From NCBI GenBank assembly GCA_039583875.1, contig CM077165.1, forward strand, positions 76,806,757-76,870,756: DNA of 64,000 bases, read 5' to 3'. Positions 11,134 to 23,613 of this stretch are shown piece after piece. The notes under the pieces are model-generated. The model was given only the letters and a program-made list of their open reading frames with translations, did no database searches and was not told where the DNA came from. Numbering within the stretch: position 1 is the first letter of the stretch; every line of letters begins with the position of its first letter. This DNA is from Platanthera guangdongensis. Lineage: Eukaryota > Streptophyta > Magnoliopsida > Asparagales > Orchidaceae. Made by a program: the position numbers and the translations under genes.

Positions 11134-12160
11134 TCTTGCAGAAATTTTATTACCCAAAACTAACCCTTCCCTCACCATAAAATGACATTTTCCCAATTTA
11201 GGGCAAGGTTAGTTTCTTTGCATCGTTCTAAGACTTTTTCGAGGTTTTCTAAACAACTATCAAATGCATCACCAAACACGGAGAAATCATCCATGAAAAC
11301 CTCTATAATGCTTTCTACGTACTTGTCAAAGATAGCGAGCATACATCGCTGGAATGTAGCTGGCACATTGCACAATCCGAACGACATTCTTCGGTAAGCG
11401 AAGGTGCTGAAGGGACAAGTAAACGTATTTTTCTCCTGGTCCTCGGGAGAGATGGAGATTTGAAAATACCCCGAGAGGCCATCAAGAAAATAATAAAAGC
11501 TATGGCCGGATAATCGTTCTAAAATCTGATCGATGAATGACAAGGGAAAGTAATCCTTGTGGGTGGCGTCATTTAACTTACGATAATCTATACACATTCT
11601 CCAACCGGTCACTGTCTGTGTCGGGATTAATTCATTATTCTCGTTACTTATTACCGTTATCCCTCCATTCTTTGGTACTACCTAGATTTGGATAAACCAC
11701 TTACTATCAGATATATGATAGATAATTCCTGCGTCTAATAATTTCATAACCTCGCCCTTAACTACTTATTCATGTTCGGTTTTATACCGCGCTGAGGTTG
11801 TATGGAGTTGCATGAATTATCTTCCATTAAGATTATTTGAGTGCAGAAAGATGGGTTTATGCCCTTGATATCAGATATCTGCCAAGCAATAGCCCGACGA
11901 TGCTTACGTTAAATTAAAAGAGGTTTATCATTTTGCACATCCGTGAGGTAGGCCGAAATTATTACGGGCAGCTTGGAGTCTTTTTCTAAGAAAACATATC
12001 TAAGATGCCCAGGTAGTTCTTTCAATTCCAGGGTAGGGGGTCTTCATATGACGTTTTAGAAATCTGTTCTTTTCAAAAACAAATTTATTTCATATATTTT
12101 TTCTTTATACGAAAATTGAAAGGGGTGGGCTAGCGGCCATGGCGGCTTCTTGCAGCAATT
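11134..12160 (-). pseudogene. Reverse transcriptase (N-terminal and palm) of element C
   Basis: The reverse transcriptase copies genomic RNA into cDNA. On the minus strand, frame 11612-11172 shows GWRMCIDYRKLNDAT, FLDGLSGYFQI, MSFGLCNVPATFQRCM and the catalytic FMDD box (about 11284-11297). Upstream to about 11770 the fingers region is readable with stops. The stretch 11770-12160 is a degraded linker to protease. The remainder of RT continues at 9331 after solo LTR E. Confidence 0.85.
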
Positions 12161-12951
12161 CATTCAGAAGAGTAGAAAAGGAACAAAATCAAAAAATTCT
12201 TTTTCAAATTCGGAGAGGGACAGGAGGATTCTTCACTTAGGTGTAGCGATTCAGTTGGAGGAGTAGAAGGGGAACAAAAATCAGAAAATTCTTTTTCAAA
12301 ATCAGAGAGGTGACAGGAGGATTCTTCATTTAGGGCATCTACGAAAAAACAAGAGTCATCATTTGCTAGGGTGTTCTTCTTCGAGGGGGTGATAGATAAC
12401 GTTACTTCGTCATCGCCTACTCGAAGGAAGAGCTTACCATTACTTACGTCAATGATAGCTCGGGAGGTGGTGAGGAAGGGTCGGCCAAGGATCATGGGAA
12501 CCTCGACGTCTTCTTCGATGTCCAATATGACATAGTCCTCCGGGAAGATGAACTTGTCGACTTTAACTAGGACATACTCCACGATTCCTAACGGTTATTT
12601 GACTGATCTGTCGGCGAGTAGGATACTCATGCGTGTCGGGTTGAGACTACCAAATCCTAACTTTTTAAACAACGAGAGGGGCATCAGGTTAATACTCGCA
12701 CCTAGGTCGGCTAATGCGTGCTTGACAAAAAGATCACGAAAGACACACGAAATAGAAAAACTACCTGGGTCATTGATTTTCTTTGGTAAACCGTTTGTCA
12801 AGACCGCCGAGCACTCGACATTTAACGTGACATGCGAAAGGTTCTCTAACTTCTTCTTGTTTGTCAGGAGGTTCTTTAGATACTTAGCATACTTCGGCAT
12901 CTGGGATATCGCTTCGTGAAAGGGCAGATTTATGTGGATTTGTTTAAACAT
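12160..12951 (-). pseudogene. Aspartic protease region of element C
   Basis: Minus-strand protease that would mature Gag-Pol. The segment 12951-12595 holds FKQIHINLPFHEAI, then KHALADLGASINLMPLSLF, with DLGA as the Athila form of the active-site loop. A TAA at about 12596-12598 replaces one codon. The same frame resumes with VLVKVDKFIFPEDYVIL and the conserved PMILGRPFL, which forms the second half of the retropepsin fold. It continues to 12160 with an acidic Ser-rich linker containing two copies of an EESSC-type repeat. Confidence 0.85.
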
Positions 12952-13317
12952 TTCTAAGAAATGGGTGTATTATTCGTCCTGACGTTGTTTATTAAGTTCG
13001 GTAGGGTATGACGGGGTTGGATTATTTTTAAAGGTGGGTGGTGGAGTGAGTTCTTTTTCTAAAACAGGGGTGATAACTTCTTCAGCAGAGGGTGGGATTT
13101 TTAAAGCGGGAGCGGAGCTTTGATTTTTTAAAGCGGGAGCGGAGCTTTGATTTTTTAAAGCGGGAGCGGAGTTTCCCTCGGGCTCTTCACTTACCATACC
13201 GGGAACTTGCTTCCCACTTCGAATAGTTATAGCTTTCGCTTACTCTCTTGAGTTGGGCTCGGTATTGGAAGGAATAGACCATGCGGGTCGCTCAGAAATA
13301 ATTTTAGCGAACTGTCC
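12952..13317 (-). pseudogene. Gag C-terminal tail of element C
   Basis: This is the continuation of the C gag across copia D. Minus-strand sequence next to the D TSD reads NTEPN.., then AKAITIRSGKQVPGM, the conserved end of Athila Gag. A Pro-rich linker follows with three tandem copies of an SAPALKNQ unit (about 13100-13170). One stop precedes AKAIT. The join to 22349 is exact once one TSD copy is removed. Confidence 0.75.
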
Positions 13318-13654
13318 TGTTGGGTATTGTATCCACAACGTACCTGATTTGAAGAAGACCCTGAACAAGCCAAGGTAAATAGACAATATATTTGATAAAA
13401 TATTTCAAGTTGTGCTTGCAGTTATTCCACGCTAAGTGCACACCAATGTCAGGGTGCAGTGAGTAGGTCAATATACACGGGTTGCACGACGTAATCCCTC
13501 GTTGAGCAGATCAGTGTGTTGGCCTACGTGTACTCTCTCTATTGGAGTGTACTTATTTTCAAGTACATGGCTGTGATTATGCAAGAGCAGACAAGGAGCA
13601 AGGATGGGTCAAAGAGCATCTTTTGAGCGAAAAGACGAAAACTCGTCTAAGTGA

Positions 13655-13922
13655 TAATCGACGAGAATCACCATGTGATTCTCGCCGATTCGGGGAGAAT
13701 CACTAGTGATTCTCGCCGAATCGTCAAGAATCACTGGCTGATTCTCGTCGTTTCTTTCCGGCTACATTAAAGCGTGCAAGTCTGGCGCTAAGTCATATTC
13801 GTCGAGAATCATCAAGTGATTCGGCGAGAATCACTAGTGATTCTCGCCGAATCGTCGAGAATCACCGGCTGATTCTCGCCGACTCGTCGAGAATCACCTT
13901 CGATTCTCACCGAATCTGACTT
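13655..13922. repeat. GAGAATCAC/GTGATTCTC palindrome array in 5' LTR of D
   Basis: About a dozen arms of CGAGAATCAC or GTGATTCTCG face each other. Perfect palindromes occur at 13695-13714 (20 bp, GAGAATCACTAGTGATTCTC) and 13818-13853 (36 bp, centre ACTAGT). The matching array in the 3' LTR is 21105-21356, with the long palindrome spoiled by one substitution. Confidence 0.93.
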
Positions 13923-14034
13923 GGACAATTTTCTGGAAACCGCTGGACCGGACTCTGCCGCTGGCACTGTTTTGAACCGGAATTAGGGTTTCTTCTGGTG
14001 GGACCCACAACGGTCATTAAGGAGTATACTTGTG

Positions 14035-14042
14035 TATAAATA
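14035..14042 (+). promoter_or_regulatory. TATA box, 5' LTR of D
   Basis: TATAAATA lies in GTGTATAAATACACGC, about 115 bases after the palindrome array. The 3' LTR copy is at 21476-21483. Confidence 0.7.
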
Positions 14043-14904
14043 CACGCGTATTTTTGAACAGTGAAAAACACACAGAAAGAAATACACGAGCCGCCGACCT
14101 TGACCTAGATCGCGATACCAGCTCCGCCGCCGTCGCCGCTCGTGGTAGTCGATCGCCAGCAGTTTGATCGTGATTCTTCTAGATCTTCCGGCGACAGAAG
14201 CTTAGCCAAGCTTAGAGTCTCAGCGTCTAGCCAGAGATCCTTTGTCTCTTGATTTGTTGATCGGGAAATCCTTCCCCGTCCGAATCGATCGAGACGATCG
14301 ATCCTAGTGTGACCGTTGGAAGACCTAGCTAGCTTCGCTACGAAGTTTGAATCTCCAAAGTACAGCAGCCGCACACGTTGTCGCCGCCGATCCCGAGAAC
14401 CAAGCCGCCGCCCTTCTTGCCACCGCCGGTTTCGGGAGATTCTCTCCAAGTGAGATCTAGGGTTAGGACTCTTCGTGACTTCTAGAACACGTCATCAAAT
14501 GAAGAGGGACACCTTAGTCTCCGAAAGAAGTTTGTATTTCTTGTACATTCTAGTTCATTTTCGTTGTAAAGGAACGTTGGTTCCGAGTTGTAAGGGTTGG
14601 GTGCAACCCGTGTTGTGGGAGTGTTGTCTCCTACGTGTGGAAGGGTTTCCGATAGTGCAAGGATTGGATTTCAATCCTGTTGGTGAAGAGACCGAGTCGT
14701 CCCTTGTTGGGAGATAGGTCGAAGGGGGAAAGTGGATGTACCCAAAATCGGGGAACCACTATAAATAGCTTGTGTACTCTATTTGCTGTGCTGTTTTATT
14801 TTCGTGTGCCGGTGCCGGTACAATTTTAATTCCGCAAAAACGCTGCACGTCACCTATTCCCCCCCCCATAGGTGAAGATAGTTGACACTAGGTGGACTTT
14901 CAAG

Positions 14905-14917
14905 TGGTATCAAAGCC
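14905..14917 (+). other. Primer-binding site of D (initiator-tRNA-Met type)
   Basis: TGGTATCAAAGCC lies two bases after the LTR. It differs by one base from TGGTATCAGAGC, the plant tRNA-iMet complement used by most copia elements. Confidence 0.9.
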
Positions 14918-14992
14918 AGGTTACTCATCAAAAAGGTTAACAACTTGAGTAGAATCCTGCCGCTAGTGTCGAGAAGAAGGCAAACATCTACT

Positions 14993-17232
14993 ATGGACGG
15001 ACTCAAGTTCACAGGCAAGATCCCAGTGTGCACCAGGCTCAACTTTCCTATCTGGAAGGAAAGGATCAGGTTCTACATGGAAGCAGTTGATCCTCGACTC
15101 TTCATGATCGTGGAGGAGGGACCTTATGTCCCCACTAAGGTCTCCACCATAGATCCTACCAAGAAAGTGCCAAAGAAAACTTCTAAAATGGACAAGGACG
15201 AGATGGTGCTGGTGGGACTTAACAAGAAGGCGCAGAACATTCTGGTCAGCGCGGTCGATGACTCAATGATGCAGAACTTCTGCAATTGCAGGACAGCAAA
15301 GGAGATCTGGCACTGCCTGATTATCCTAATGGAGGGCACTGATGAAGTGAGGGATGATCGAAGATCCCTTCTGAACCAGAAATATGAGGCCTTCAGACAA
15401 GGGCCTAAGGAAGAGATCGAAGTCACCTTCGAAAACTTCCTCAAGATTGTCAATGCCCTCAAAGGATATGGAAGAGTGTTCACTGATGGTGAACTTAATG
15501 ATAAATTCCTTAGGTCCCTTACTAAGGAATGGGACACAAAGATCTGCGCCATCCGAGAGTTTGGCAGACTAGCTGAAACAGACCCGCAAATTCTGTTTGG
15601 GAAGCTGATGTTCTATGATCTTCAACTGAACACCAGGAAAGTAGAAGAGGAAGCAGAGAAGGCTGCAGCCAAAGAAAAGACTGTGACTCTAAAATCCATT
15701 CACTCCAGAAAAGGCAAGGGTGCGGTTTCATACCGTACCAGGAAAAAGGATGAGGAGGAGGACTCCGAGCCATGCTCCTCTAGCTCAGAGCCTGTCTGAG
15801 GGAGGATTTTTCCCTCATCACCCGAGAATTCAAGAAGTTCCTCAAGATGAGGAATCAAAGAAGAGAAAGACGGCTCCTCCTCTAGGCATCAGAAGAAAAA
15901 TTATTCTTCTGACATGTATGCTTCTAAACCGAACAAACATCGCTCCTCTAACATTATTTGTTTTGGATGCAATAAGACAGGACACGTCGTGGCCGACTGC
16001 TACAAAGGTAAGAGAGAAAAAGGGAAAGTAGAGGAGCACAAATCCTCTTAGAGATAAGAAGAAAGAGCGGAGCTACATCGCCAAAAGGCCAAAGACACTG
16101 AGTGAGTCTGATTCCTCAGACTCCAGTGATGATGAGGAAGCCTACTTCGGGCTGGTGGGTCGCTCCGACTCAGAAAGGAGAATGCCCCCCATTTACTGGG
16201 AAGGTAAAAAGCTCACACCCCTCTCTCCGACTCTGAATCTGATCCTGAGTCTCAGGATGATGACCCTGAGGATAGCCTTTCGTCCCGTAAAGCGGAGCTC
16301 CTCGAGAAGTATGAGCTTCTGCTCCAACACTTTCGAGGAGTGTCGTAAGAGATTGAAGGCTGAGAAAAAGGAAGTGAAATTCCTTAAGGGTGAGAGTGTC
16401 TCCCTAAGGGAAGAGATCACCAGTTTGATTTCTCTCCGATAGGAGACACATTGACCTGACTTCAAAGCATTCAGAGTCTCTTAAGCTCCTTGATCTTAAG
16501 CAGGAGGAAGTCGACAAGTTGGAAGAACAACTTGCGGCAGAAAGGAAGATCGTCAAGAGCTTCTCTATGCCAAAAACAGTTCTTCCAATAGTTGATACCT
16601 TCTCTGCTCAGGCCAAAGGAGCTGGCTTGGGGCATGTAGGGGTATCTGGTTCATCATCCAGGAGAAACAGGAACCATAGGAAGAATAAGGCCGCCAAGAA
16701 GGCCTCTGCTACTGAAAAGGGAAAGGCTCCGCTCAGTCCTGTTGCGTTCAGAAAGCCTAGCTTTCCTTGCAACCAACATGACTTTGAATCAACCTTTGGT
16801 CATCATTTCCGGCCCTCGGTTGCAAAGCCAAAGAGTCGATATGATGGTTGGACCTTTCCCCAGAACTTCGGTGAGAGTGCCTTCAAGTCACCTTATGAGG
16901 AAATCCACATGGGAAATTATGGTCAATTCTCTAGCGGCCATAATGGAAAGCAGGCACCAAGAGCCAAGCATGTTATACTGAAGAAACAGAAGGTGAAGAA
17001 GTCATGTGACTGCAATCACTATGAGGCCTCCACCTCCAGATCCAAGGCCCCGGTTGTACCTACCATTCCCAGGGTAAAGCAGGAGCCTAGGAAGAGGTAC
17101 AAAGGACAAACAGATTTGACTGTTGGTGTTGTGGCAAAGTCGGTCACTTTGTCGTGGATTGTTGGTTTTAATCTGAGGTATAACGAGACTCCCTATGTTA
17201 GCACTGCGAGACCGACCACTCGTAAAGGTTAA
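14993..17232 (+). pseudogene. Gag of copia D (frameshifted)
   Basis: Gag forms the particle and binds genomic RNA. The ATG at 14993-14995 is preferred because it follows the PBS and opens MDGLKFTGKIPVC. The capsid-like (UBN2-type) domain runs to about residue 200 with YEAFRQGPKEEIEVTFENF and LNDKFLRSL, and the frame ends at 15797-15799. A shifted frame carries one CCHC zinc knuckle (CFGCNKTGHVVADC, 15959-16000). A coiled-coil-like KLEEQLAAERK block and a basic tail follow in a third frame (16519-17232). At least three frame changes are needed to read it. Confidence 0.85.
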
Positions 17233-17280
17233 CCAACCGAGGGGGAGTATGCTAACCAAGAATCTAGGACCCAAGTTCGA

Positions 17281-18600
17281 TTGGGTTCTAAGGGAATTAA
17301 TTTTGTTTTGCAGGAATGTCCAAAGGCCACCAAAACGCCGATCTGGTACTTGGACAGTGGATGCTCCCGGCACATGACTGGGACAAGAAGCCTGCTGTGT
17401 GATTACACTCCTATCGCGAATGGACCCAAAGTCATCTTTGGGGGGTCAGATCGAGGAGTCACCAGAGGTTACGGTATGTTTTCCAACGGTATAATCTCTA
17501 TCACCGACGTGGCTTATGTTGAAGGGTTAAAACCATAAACTGATCAGTGTAAGTCAGTTATGTGACAAAGGTTATGACGTTAAGTTCTGCAAGGATAAAT
17601 GTCTGATAATATCTTGTGCCTCTTCTGAGACGGTATTAACAGGCATTAGGAGCAGAAATATCTTCTGCTTAAATTTTCTCTGTTTAGATTCATCTACCCC
17701 CGTATGCCTTGTGGCAACAGGCAGTGCATCTCTTTGTGAACAATGGCACAAGAGATTGGCACATATTAATTTCAAAACAATTAGTATGCTGTTTTCTAAA
17801 AACTTAGTAAGGGATGCTCCCGTTATCAAGTGCATCAAAGAGAGCCCCTGTCCTGCATGCCAGATGGGAAAACAGACTCGGGATACATTTAAGAGCATTG
17901 CAGACAAAGACTCCTCCCGATGTCTTTACCTTCTACATATGGACTTGTTTGGTCCAATTCAAGTTCATAGCTTGGGAGCAAGTCCTATACGCTAGTGATA
18001 GTTGATGATCATTCTCGGTTTACATGGGTGTTCTTCTTAAAACGAAAGTCGGATACGTTTGACATCTTCACTGGTTTTGTCAAGCAGGTTCAGAACGAAG
18101 TTAACTGCCTAGTGGTCAAAATCAGAAGTGACCATTGAACAGAATTCGAATCAGGTGCTATGACAGAGTTTTGTGAAGAACAAGGTATCTTTCATGAGTT
18201 TTCCTCCCCACGCACTCCTCAGCAAAATGAGTTGCGGAGAGGGAAATAGAACTCTCATTGAATCCTGCACGACAATGTTGAAAGACGCTTCTCTCCCAGA
18301 ATACTTCTGGGCAGAGGCGGTCAATACAGCGTGTCATGTACAAAACGAGCATTGATCAACAAGCATCATCGTAAGACGCCTTATAAGCTACTGAGAGGCA
18401 GGAAACCAACCATGTCCTACTTGAGGATCTTTGGTTGCAAATGCTATGTACTGAATAATGGGAAGTACCCGCGTACTAATTGGTGAAAAATGCTTCGAAG
18501 GCATATTCATGGGCTATAGTTCCCACAGTCGGGCATATAGGGTCTTCAATAAGAAACCCTAGTGGTAGAAAATCAATTATGTTGTATTTGATGAAGGAAG
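17281..18600 (+). pseudogene. Protease and integrase of copia D (frameshifted)
   Basis: Protease begins near 17335 with WYLDSGCSRHMTG, where DSG is the catalytic motif, and runs to a TAA in AYVEGLKP at 17536-17538. The GAG-pre-integrase zinc domain follows in 17711-17995 (WHKRLAHINF ... CPACQMGKQ), then LHMDLFGPI with the first catalytic Asp. A frameshift at about 17985 leads to VIVDDHSRFTWVFFLK. The second Asp lies in KIRSDH, followed by a TGA at about 18136 where a Gly codon is expected. A further shift in the QQN block at about 18225 precedes RTLIES and PEYFWAEAVNTA. Not functional. Confidence 0.85.
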
Positions 18601-18601
18601 T

Positions 18602-20545
18602 TTGCTTAACAGCAATTCTTCCAGTGGTATTCTTGAAGATGCATGTGCACGACTTGAACAGTTGAGTCTCGATGAGACCGCTAAAGATGAAACTCCTAAG
18701 TACGTCAAAGTTTCCACCTCAACTTCAACTGGGAATTTTGAAGATCAAAATGGAACAAATCTCTTAGAAGAAGGAGAAGCCCAAGAAGTAGTCGAAGCTC
18801 CAGACGCCAGACTTCTTGAGCTCCGGCACGTGAGGGATCATCCTAGAGATCAGATCATCGGAGATCCTCGTGACGGTGTCAGAACTCGAAGAGGTACCAT
18901 TAACGAGATTTTGCATCTTAGCTTCCTGTCACAGGTTGAGCCAAAGAAGTTTGACGAGGCGAACAAAGATGCAGCATAGATTTTGGCCATGCAAGATGAA
19001 CTACATCAATTCGAATGATGCAACGTTTGGACGCTGGTTCCCAGACCACACAAGCAGAATGTGATTGACACTAAGTGGATCTTCAGAAACAAACTGGATG
19101 AACATGGTGTCATCATAAAGAATAAGGCAAGGCTAGTGGCTCAAGGTTACAGACAGGAGGAGGGGATTGACTTCGACTAGACCTTTGCACCAGTGGCAAG
19201 GCTCGAGGCAATCAGATTGTTCCTGGCGTATGCTTCGCACAAAGGATTCACAGTCTATCAAATGGATGTGAAATCAGCATTCTTGAATGGAGACCTGAAA
19301 GAGGAAGTATACGTCGCTCAACCCCCACGTTTTGTCAATCCTACTTATCCCAATCATGTATATTTTCTTAATAAAGCTCTATATGGTTTAAAATAAGCTC
19401 CACGAGCTTAGTATGAGACTTTATCTAGTTTTCTTCTTGAGAACAAGTTCTCTAGAGGTAAAATAGATAAGACATTGTTTCTCAGGGAAGTCAAAGGTAA
19501 GATTTTGCTAGTGCAAATCTATGTCGATGACATAATATTCGGCTCAACGGACAACAATCTTTGCAAAAAGTTTTCCAAACTTATGCAAGGAAAGTTTGAA
19601 ATGAGCAGTATGGGAGAGCTAAAGTATTTCTTGGGACTTCAAGTGAAACAGTCTGAGGATGGAATCTTCATCTCTCAGACGAAGTTCACAAATGAACTCA
19701 AGAAATTCGGTATGGAGAATGCAACCTCTATGAGGACTCCAATGGGATCCACTATGTCTCTGGATATGGATGAGAAAGGTAAACCTTTCGATGAAACCAA
19801 ATACAGAAGCATCATTGGATCCCTGCTCTACCTTACTGCCAGTAGACCGGATATCATGTTCTCCACATGTGTTTGTGCCAGATATCAGGTGAACACTAAG
19901 GAATCTCACTATGTCGCTGCAAAGCGAATTCTAAGATACCTTAAAGGTACTCCCAATCTTGGCTTGTGGTACCCGAGAAACAATGATGTCGAGCTAATAG
20001 ATTTTTCAGATGCTGATTTTGCAGGGAGTAGGGATGACAGGAAAAGCACTCCTGGGACGTGTCAATTCCTCGGAAGAAGGCTTATCTCATGGAACAACAA
20101 GAAGCCGAATTGTGTAGCTACCTCCACAGCAGAGTCTGAGTACATCTCGGTAGGCAGCTGTTGCGCACAACTTCTATGGATCAGAAACCAGTTAGCTGAC
20201 TACGACCTTCAGATCAAGGAAGTACCAATGTACTGTGACTCCTCCAGTGCAATTGCAATTGCCAACAATCCGGTATCGCACAGCAGAACGAAGCATATTG
20301 AAGTGCGCTACCACTTCATTCGGGAGCACGTAGAGAACAAGGACATCTCTCTCTGTTATGTCCCCACGGACAAGCAGATTGCAGATATTTTCACAAAGCC
20401 CTTAGACGAAGCCAAGTTCAGTCTTTTCAAAATTGAATTGGGGATGCTAAACTATGAGGAAGGACGACTACAGAAGCTCCAGGCTCGTGCATCTAGGGGG
20501 AGCCTCTGCCAGGAACTCAAGTGTGAGCACAGGTGCAAGTACTGA
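18602..20545 (+). pseudogene. Reverse transcriptase and RNase H of copia D
   Basis: After a linker ending in LSFLSQVEPKKF, RT begins near 18980 with [30 protein letters not shown] and [14 protein letters not shown]. In-frame stops fall at about 19017, 19178, 19394 and 19409. From 19475 to 20545 the frame is open (356 codons). It contains the YVDD active site (19520-19531), GELKYFLGLQV, SLLYLTASRPDIMF and the RNase H catalytic blocks DADFAGSRDDRKST, STAESEY and YCDSSSAI. It ends shortly after ADIFTKPLDEAKF, the normal copia terminus. Most stops are one C-to-T or G-to-A step from the expected codon. Confidence 0.92.
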
Positions 20546-20762
20546 GGGGGAGCAAGGGGTCAAATGCAACAGACCCAGATTTGCAGAAGACGAAAAGGGG
20601 GAGATTACCCTCTTGGCTAAGGATAAGGTGGCACTGGCTCCAAGTTTGCCCTCAAGAAATTGGTATTGGTAATGAATATCTCTCTCAACTCAATTTCAAG
20701 TTTATGATTTTCATTCCCATACGCTCTATTCACCTTAGCTTGTAGGGTTTAGGCTTCTTCAA

Positions 20763-20774
20763 ATAGGGGGAGAT
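20763..20774 (+). other. Polypurine tract of D
   Basis: ATAGGGGGAGAT directly precedes the 3' LTR. F (36843-36855) and G (38607-38620) have the same tract. Confidence 0.9.
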
Positions 20775-22348
20775 TGTTGGGTATTGTATCCACAACGTAC
20801 CTGATTTGAAGAAGCCCCTGAACAAGCCAAGGTAAATAGACAATGTATTTGATAAAATATTTCAAGTTGTGCTTGCAGTTATTCCACGCTAAGTGCACAC
20901 CAATGTCAGGGTGCAGTAGGTCAATATACACGGGTCTGCACGACGTAATCCCTCGTTGAGCAGATTAGTGTGTTGGCCTACGTGTACTTTCTCTATTGGA
21001 GTGTACTTATTTTCAAGTACAGGGCTGTGATTATGCAAGAGCAGACAAGGAGCAAGGATGGGTCAAAGAGCAGCTTTTGGGCGGAAAGACGAAAACTCGT
21101 CTAAGTGATAATCGACGAGAATCACCAAGTGATTCTCGCCGATTCGGTGATTCTCGCCGAATCGTCGAGAATCATTGGCTGATTTTCGCCGTTTCTTTCC
21201 GGCTACATTAAAGCATGCAAGTCTGGCGCTAAGTCATATTCGTCGAGAATCATCAAGTGATTCGGCAAGAATCACTAGTGATTCTCGCCGAATTGTCGAG
21301 AATCACCGGCTGATTCTCGCCGACTCGCCGAGAATCACCTTCGATTCTCACCGAATCTGACTTGGACAATTTTCTGGAAACCGCTGGACCGGACTCTGCC
21401 GCTGGCACTGTTTTGAACCGGAATTAGGGTTTCTTCTGGTTGGACGCACAATGGTCATTAAGGAGTATACTTGTGTATAAATACACGCATATTTTTGAAC
21501 AGTGAAAAACACACAGAAAGAAATACACGAGCCGCCGACCTTGACCTAGATCGTGATACCTGCTCCGCCGCCGTCGCCGCTCATGGTAGTCGATCGCCGG
21601 CAATTTGATCGTGATTCTTCTAGATCTTCCGGCGACAGAAGCTTAGCCAAGCTTAGAGTCTCACGCGTCTAGCCAGAGATCCTTTATCTCTTGATTTGTT
21701 GATCGGGAAAACCTTCCCCGTCCGAATCGATCGAGACGATCGATCCTAGTGTGACCGTTCGAAGACCTAGCTAGCTTCGCTACGAAGTTTGAATCTCCAA
21801 AGTACAGCAGCCGCACACCGTTGTCGCCGCCGATCCCGAGAACCAAGCCGCCGCCCTTCTTGCCGCAGCCGGTTTCGAGGAGATTCTCTCCAAGTGAGAT
21901 CTAGGGTTGTGGACTCTTCGTGACTTCTAGAACACGTCATCAAACGAAGAGGGACACCTTAGTCTCCGAAAGAAGTTTGTATTTCTTGTACATCCTAGTT
22001 CATTTTCGTTGTAAAGGAACGTTGGTTCCGAGTTGTAAGGGTTGGGTGCAACCCGTGTTGTGGGAGTGTTGTCTCCTACGTGTGGAAGGGTTCCTTCCGA
22101 TAGTGCAAGGATTGGATTTCAATCCTGTTGGTGAAGAGACCGAGTCGTCCCTTGTTGGGAGATAGGTCGAAGGGGGAAAGTGGATGTACCCAAAATCGGG
22201 GAACCACTATAAATAGCTTGTGTACTCTATTTGTTGTGCTGTTTTATTTTTGTGTGCAGGTACAATTTTAAATTCCGCAAAAACGCTGCACGTCACCTAT
22301 TCCCCCCCCCCCCATAGGTGAAGATAGTTGACACTAGGTGGACTTTCA
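20775..22348 (+). mobile_element. 3' LTR of D
   Basis: Near-copy of 13318-14902, ending GGACTTTCA and followed by the TSD TGTCC. It lacks part of the palindrome array compared with the 5' copy (21130-21180 versus 13680-13745), so array length varies between the two LTRs of one element. Confidence 0.95.
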
Positions 22349-23613
22349 TGTCCTACTTGATTATCTAAATTTTTAATACTTCCAGTTAAGGTTCTTATCG
22401 TAGCATCATTAACATTCATGTATTTTGAAAACATTTCCTCCAAATTTGGAGGTTTTGTAAAACTTTGAGGAGGTGGTGGAGGTGCAGAAAAATCAATTTG
22501 TGGTGGCGGGCGCACAACATTCGAAGGATTTCTCCACGAAAAATTCGGGTGATTTCTTAAAGCAGGATTATAACTATTCGGAAAAACAGGAGGATGAAAA
22601 TTTGCAGCAGAAAAATTATTAAAAGCATTTCTAGGCATATTATTGACATAACCGAAATGTTCGGGGGAAGGAGTTGCAGATTCCCATACCTTGGGGGCGG
22701 AGGAAGCAGTCATCTCCGTAATTTTTTTGCTTAATATTTCAACTTGCAAAGCGAGCTGGGAGACGTTGTCAACTTCAAAGATACCTGCAGGCTTATTTAG
22801 GCGGGACCTAGGCTCATTCCACTGGTAAGTGTTCAGGGCCATGTCCTCAAAAAGCTCAAGAGCTGCTTCCGGGGTCTTATGGTTTAAAGTACCGCCAGAA
22901 GCTGCGTCTATCATTTATTTTGTTCTTTGATTTAGCCCGTTATAAAATGTCTGCACCTGCAACCATACAGGAAGAGCATGATGTGGGCATCGTCTTAATA
23001 ATTTTTTAAATCTTTCCCAGGTTTCATAAAAGGTTTCGGAGTCTATTTGTCCAAAGGCAGAAATGTCATACCTAAGTTTTGCTGTTTTAGCAGGCGGAAA
23101 ATACTTCGCCAAAATTTTTTCAGTTAATTGCGTCCAGGTTGTGATGCTATTTTTAGGTAGGGTGTTCAGCCACTGCTTAGCCTTAGTTCTAAGAGAAAAG
23201 GGAAATAATCTTAGCCTAATAGCATCATTTGTGACACCATTAATCTTAAACATGTCACAAATCTCAAGAAAGCGTGCTATATGTGCGTTCGGATCTTCAT
23301 CTTCAAGTCCGTCAAATTGCACATACTGCTGCACCATTTGAATTATGCTAGGCTTCAGTTCGAAGTTATTATTTGCCATCGCAGGGCGAACTATGCTAGA
23401 TTCTGTACCCTCTAGATTCGGCCGTGCATAATAAGACATGGGCCTATTCACGGCTTCCTCTACAGCAGGTTCTTCCATCCTTAGGGTAGAAAATGACTCG
23501 GAATCCTCAACCGGTATTTGGTAAGTAGGGCCTTGAAATCGCGATCTTCTCTGATGAGTACGCTCAATTTTGTGGTCCAAGTCCAAAATATCCGGGGGAT
23601 TCCCTCGTGTCAT
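22349..23613 (-). pseudogene. Gag of Athila-like element C
   Basis: Athila Gag reads from the ATG at 23611-23613 (MTRGNPPDILDLD). Key capsid blocks are YYARPNLEGTESSIVRP, DEDPNAHIARFLEICD, AIRLRLFPFSLRTKAK and KYFPPAKTAKLRYDI. A TAA at 22915-22917 replaces a Gln or Arg codon before the next block MIDAASGG. The frame then continues through a Pro/Asn-rich region (NPALRNHPNFSWRNPSN) to the D insertion. The residues that appear to follow in the open frame come from the D LTR and are not gag. The remainder is at 12952-13317. Confidence 0.9.

Larger units (their letters stand above)
13318..14902 (+). mobile_element. 5' LTR of D
   Basis: It starts TGTTGGGTATTG and ends GGTGGACTTTCA just before the PBS. 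The order along it is the GAGAATCAC palindrome array, TATA box, GGGGAACCACTATAAA box (14750-14765), C-loop hairpin (14851-14874) and LTR end. Confidence 0.95.
13318..22348 (+). mobile_element. Ty1/copia element D, full length
   Basis: A 9031-bp plus-strand element with LTRs of 1585 and 1574 bp and a perfect TSD TGTCC (13313-13317 and 22349-22353), inserted in the gag of C. An iMet-type PBS and a PPT flank an internal region with gag, protease, integrase, RT and RNase H in copia order. No extra ORF follows pol. Frameshifts and stops make it defective, and indels between the LTRs show it is not a very recent insertion. Confidence 0.95.

Noticed and set aside
22297..22914. C-terminal residues of the open gag frame in C
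   Set aside because: The last 16 codons or so come from the D LTR. The real gag continues at 13317.
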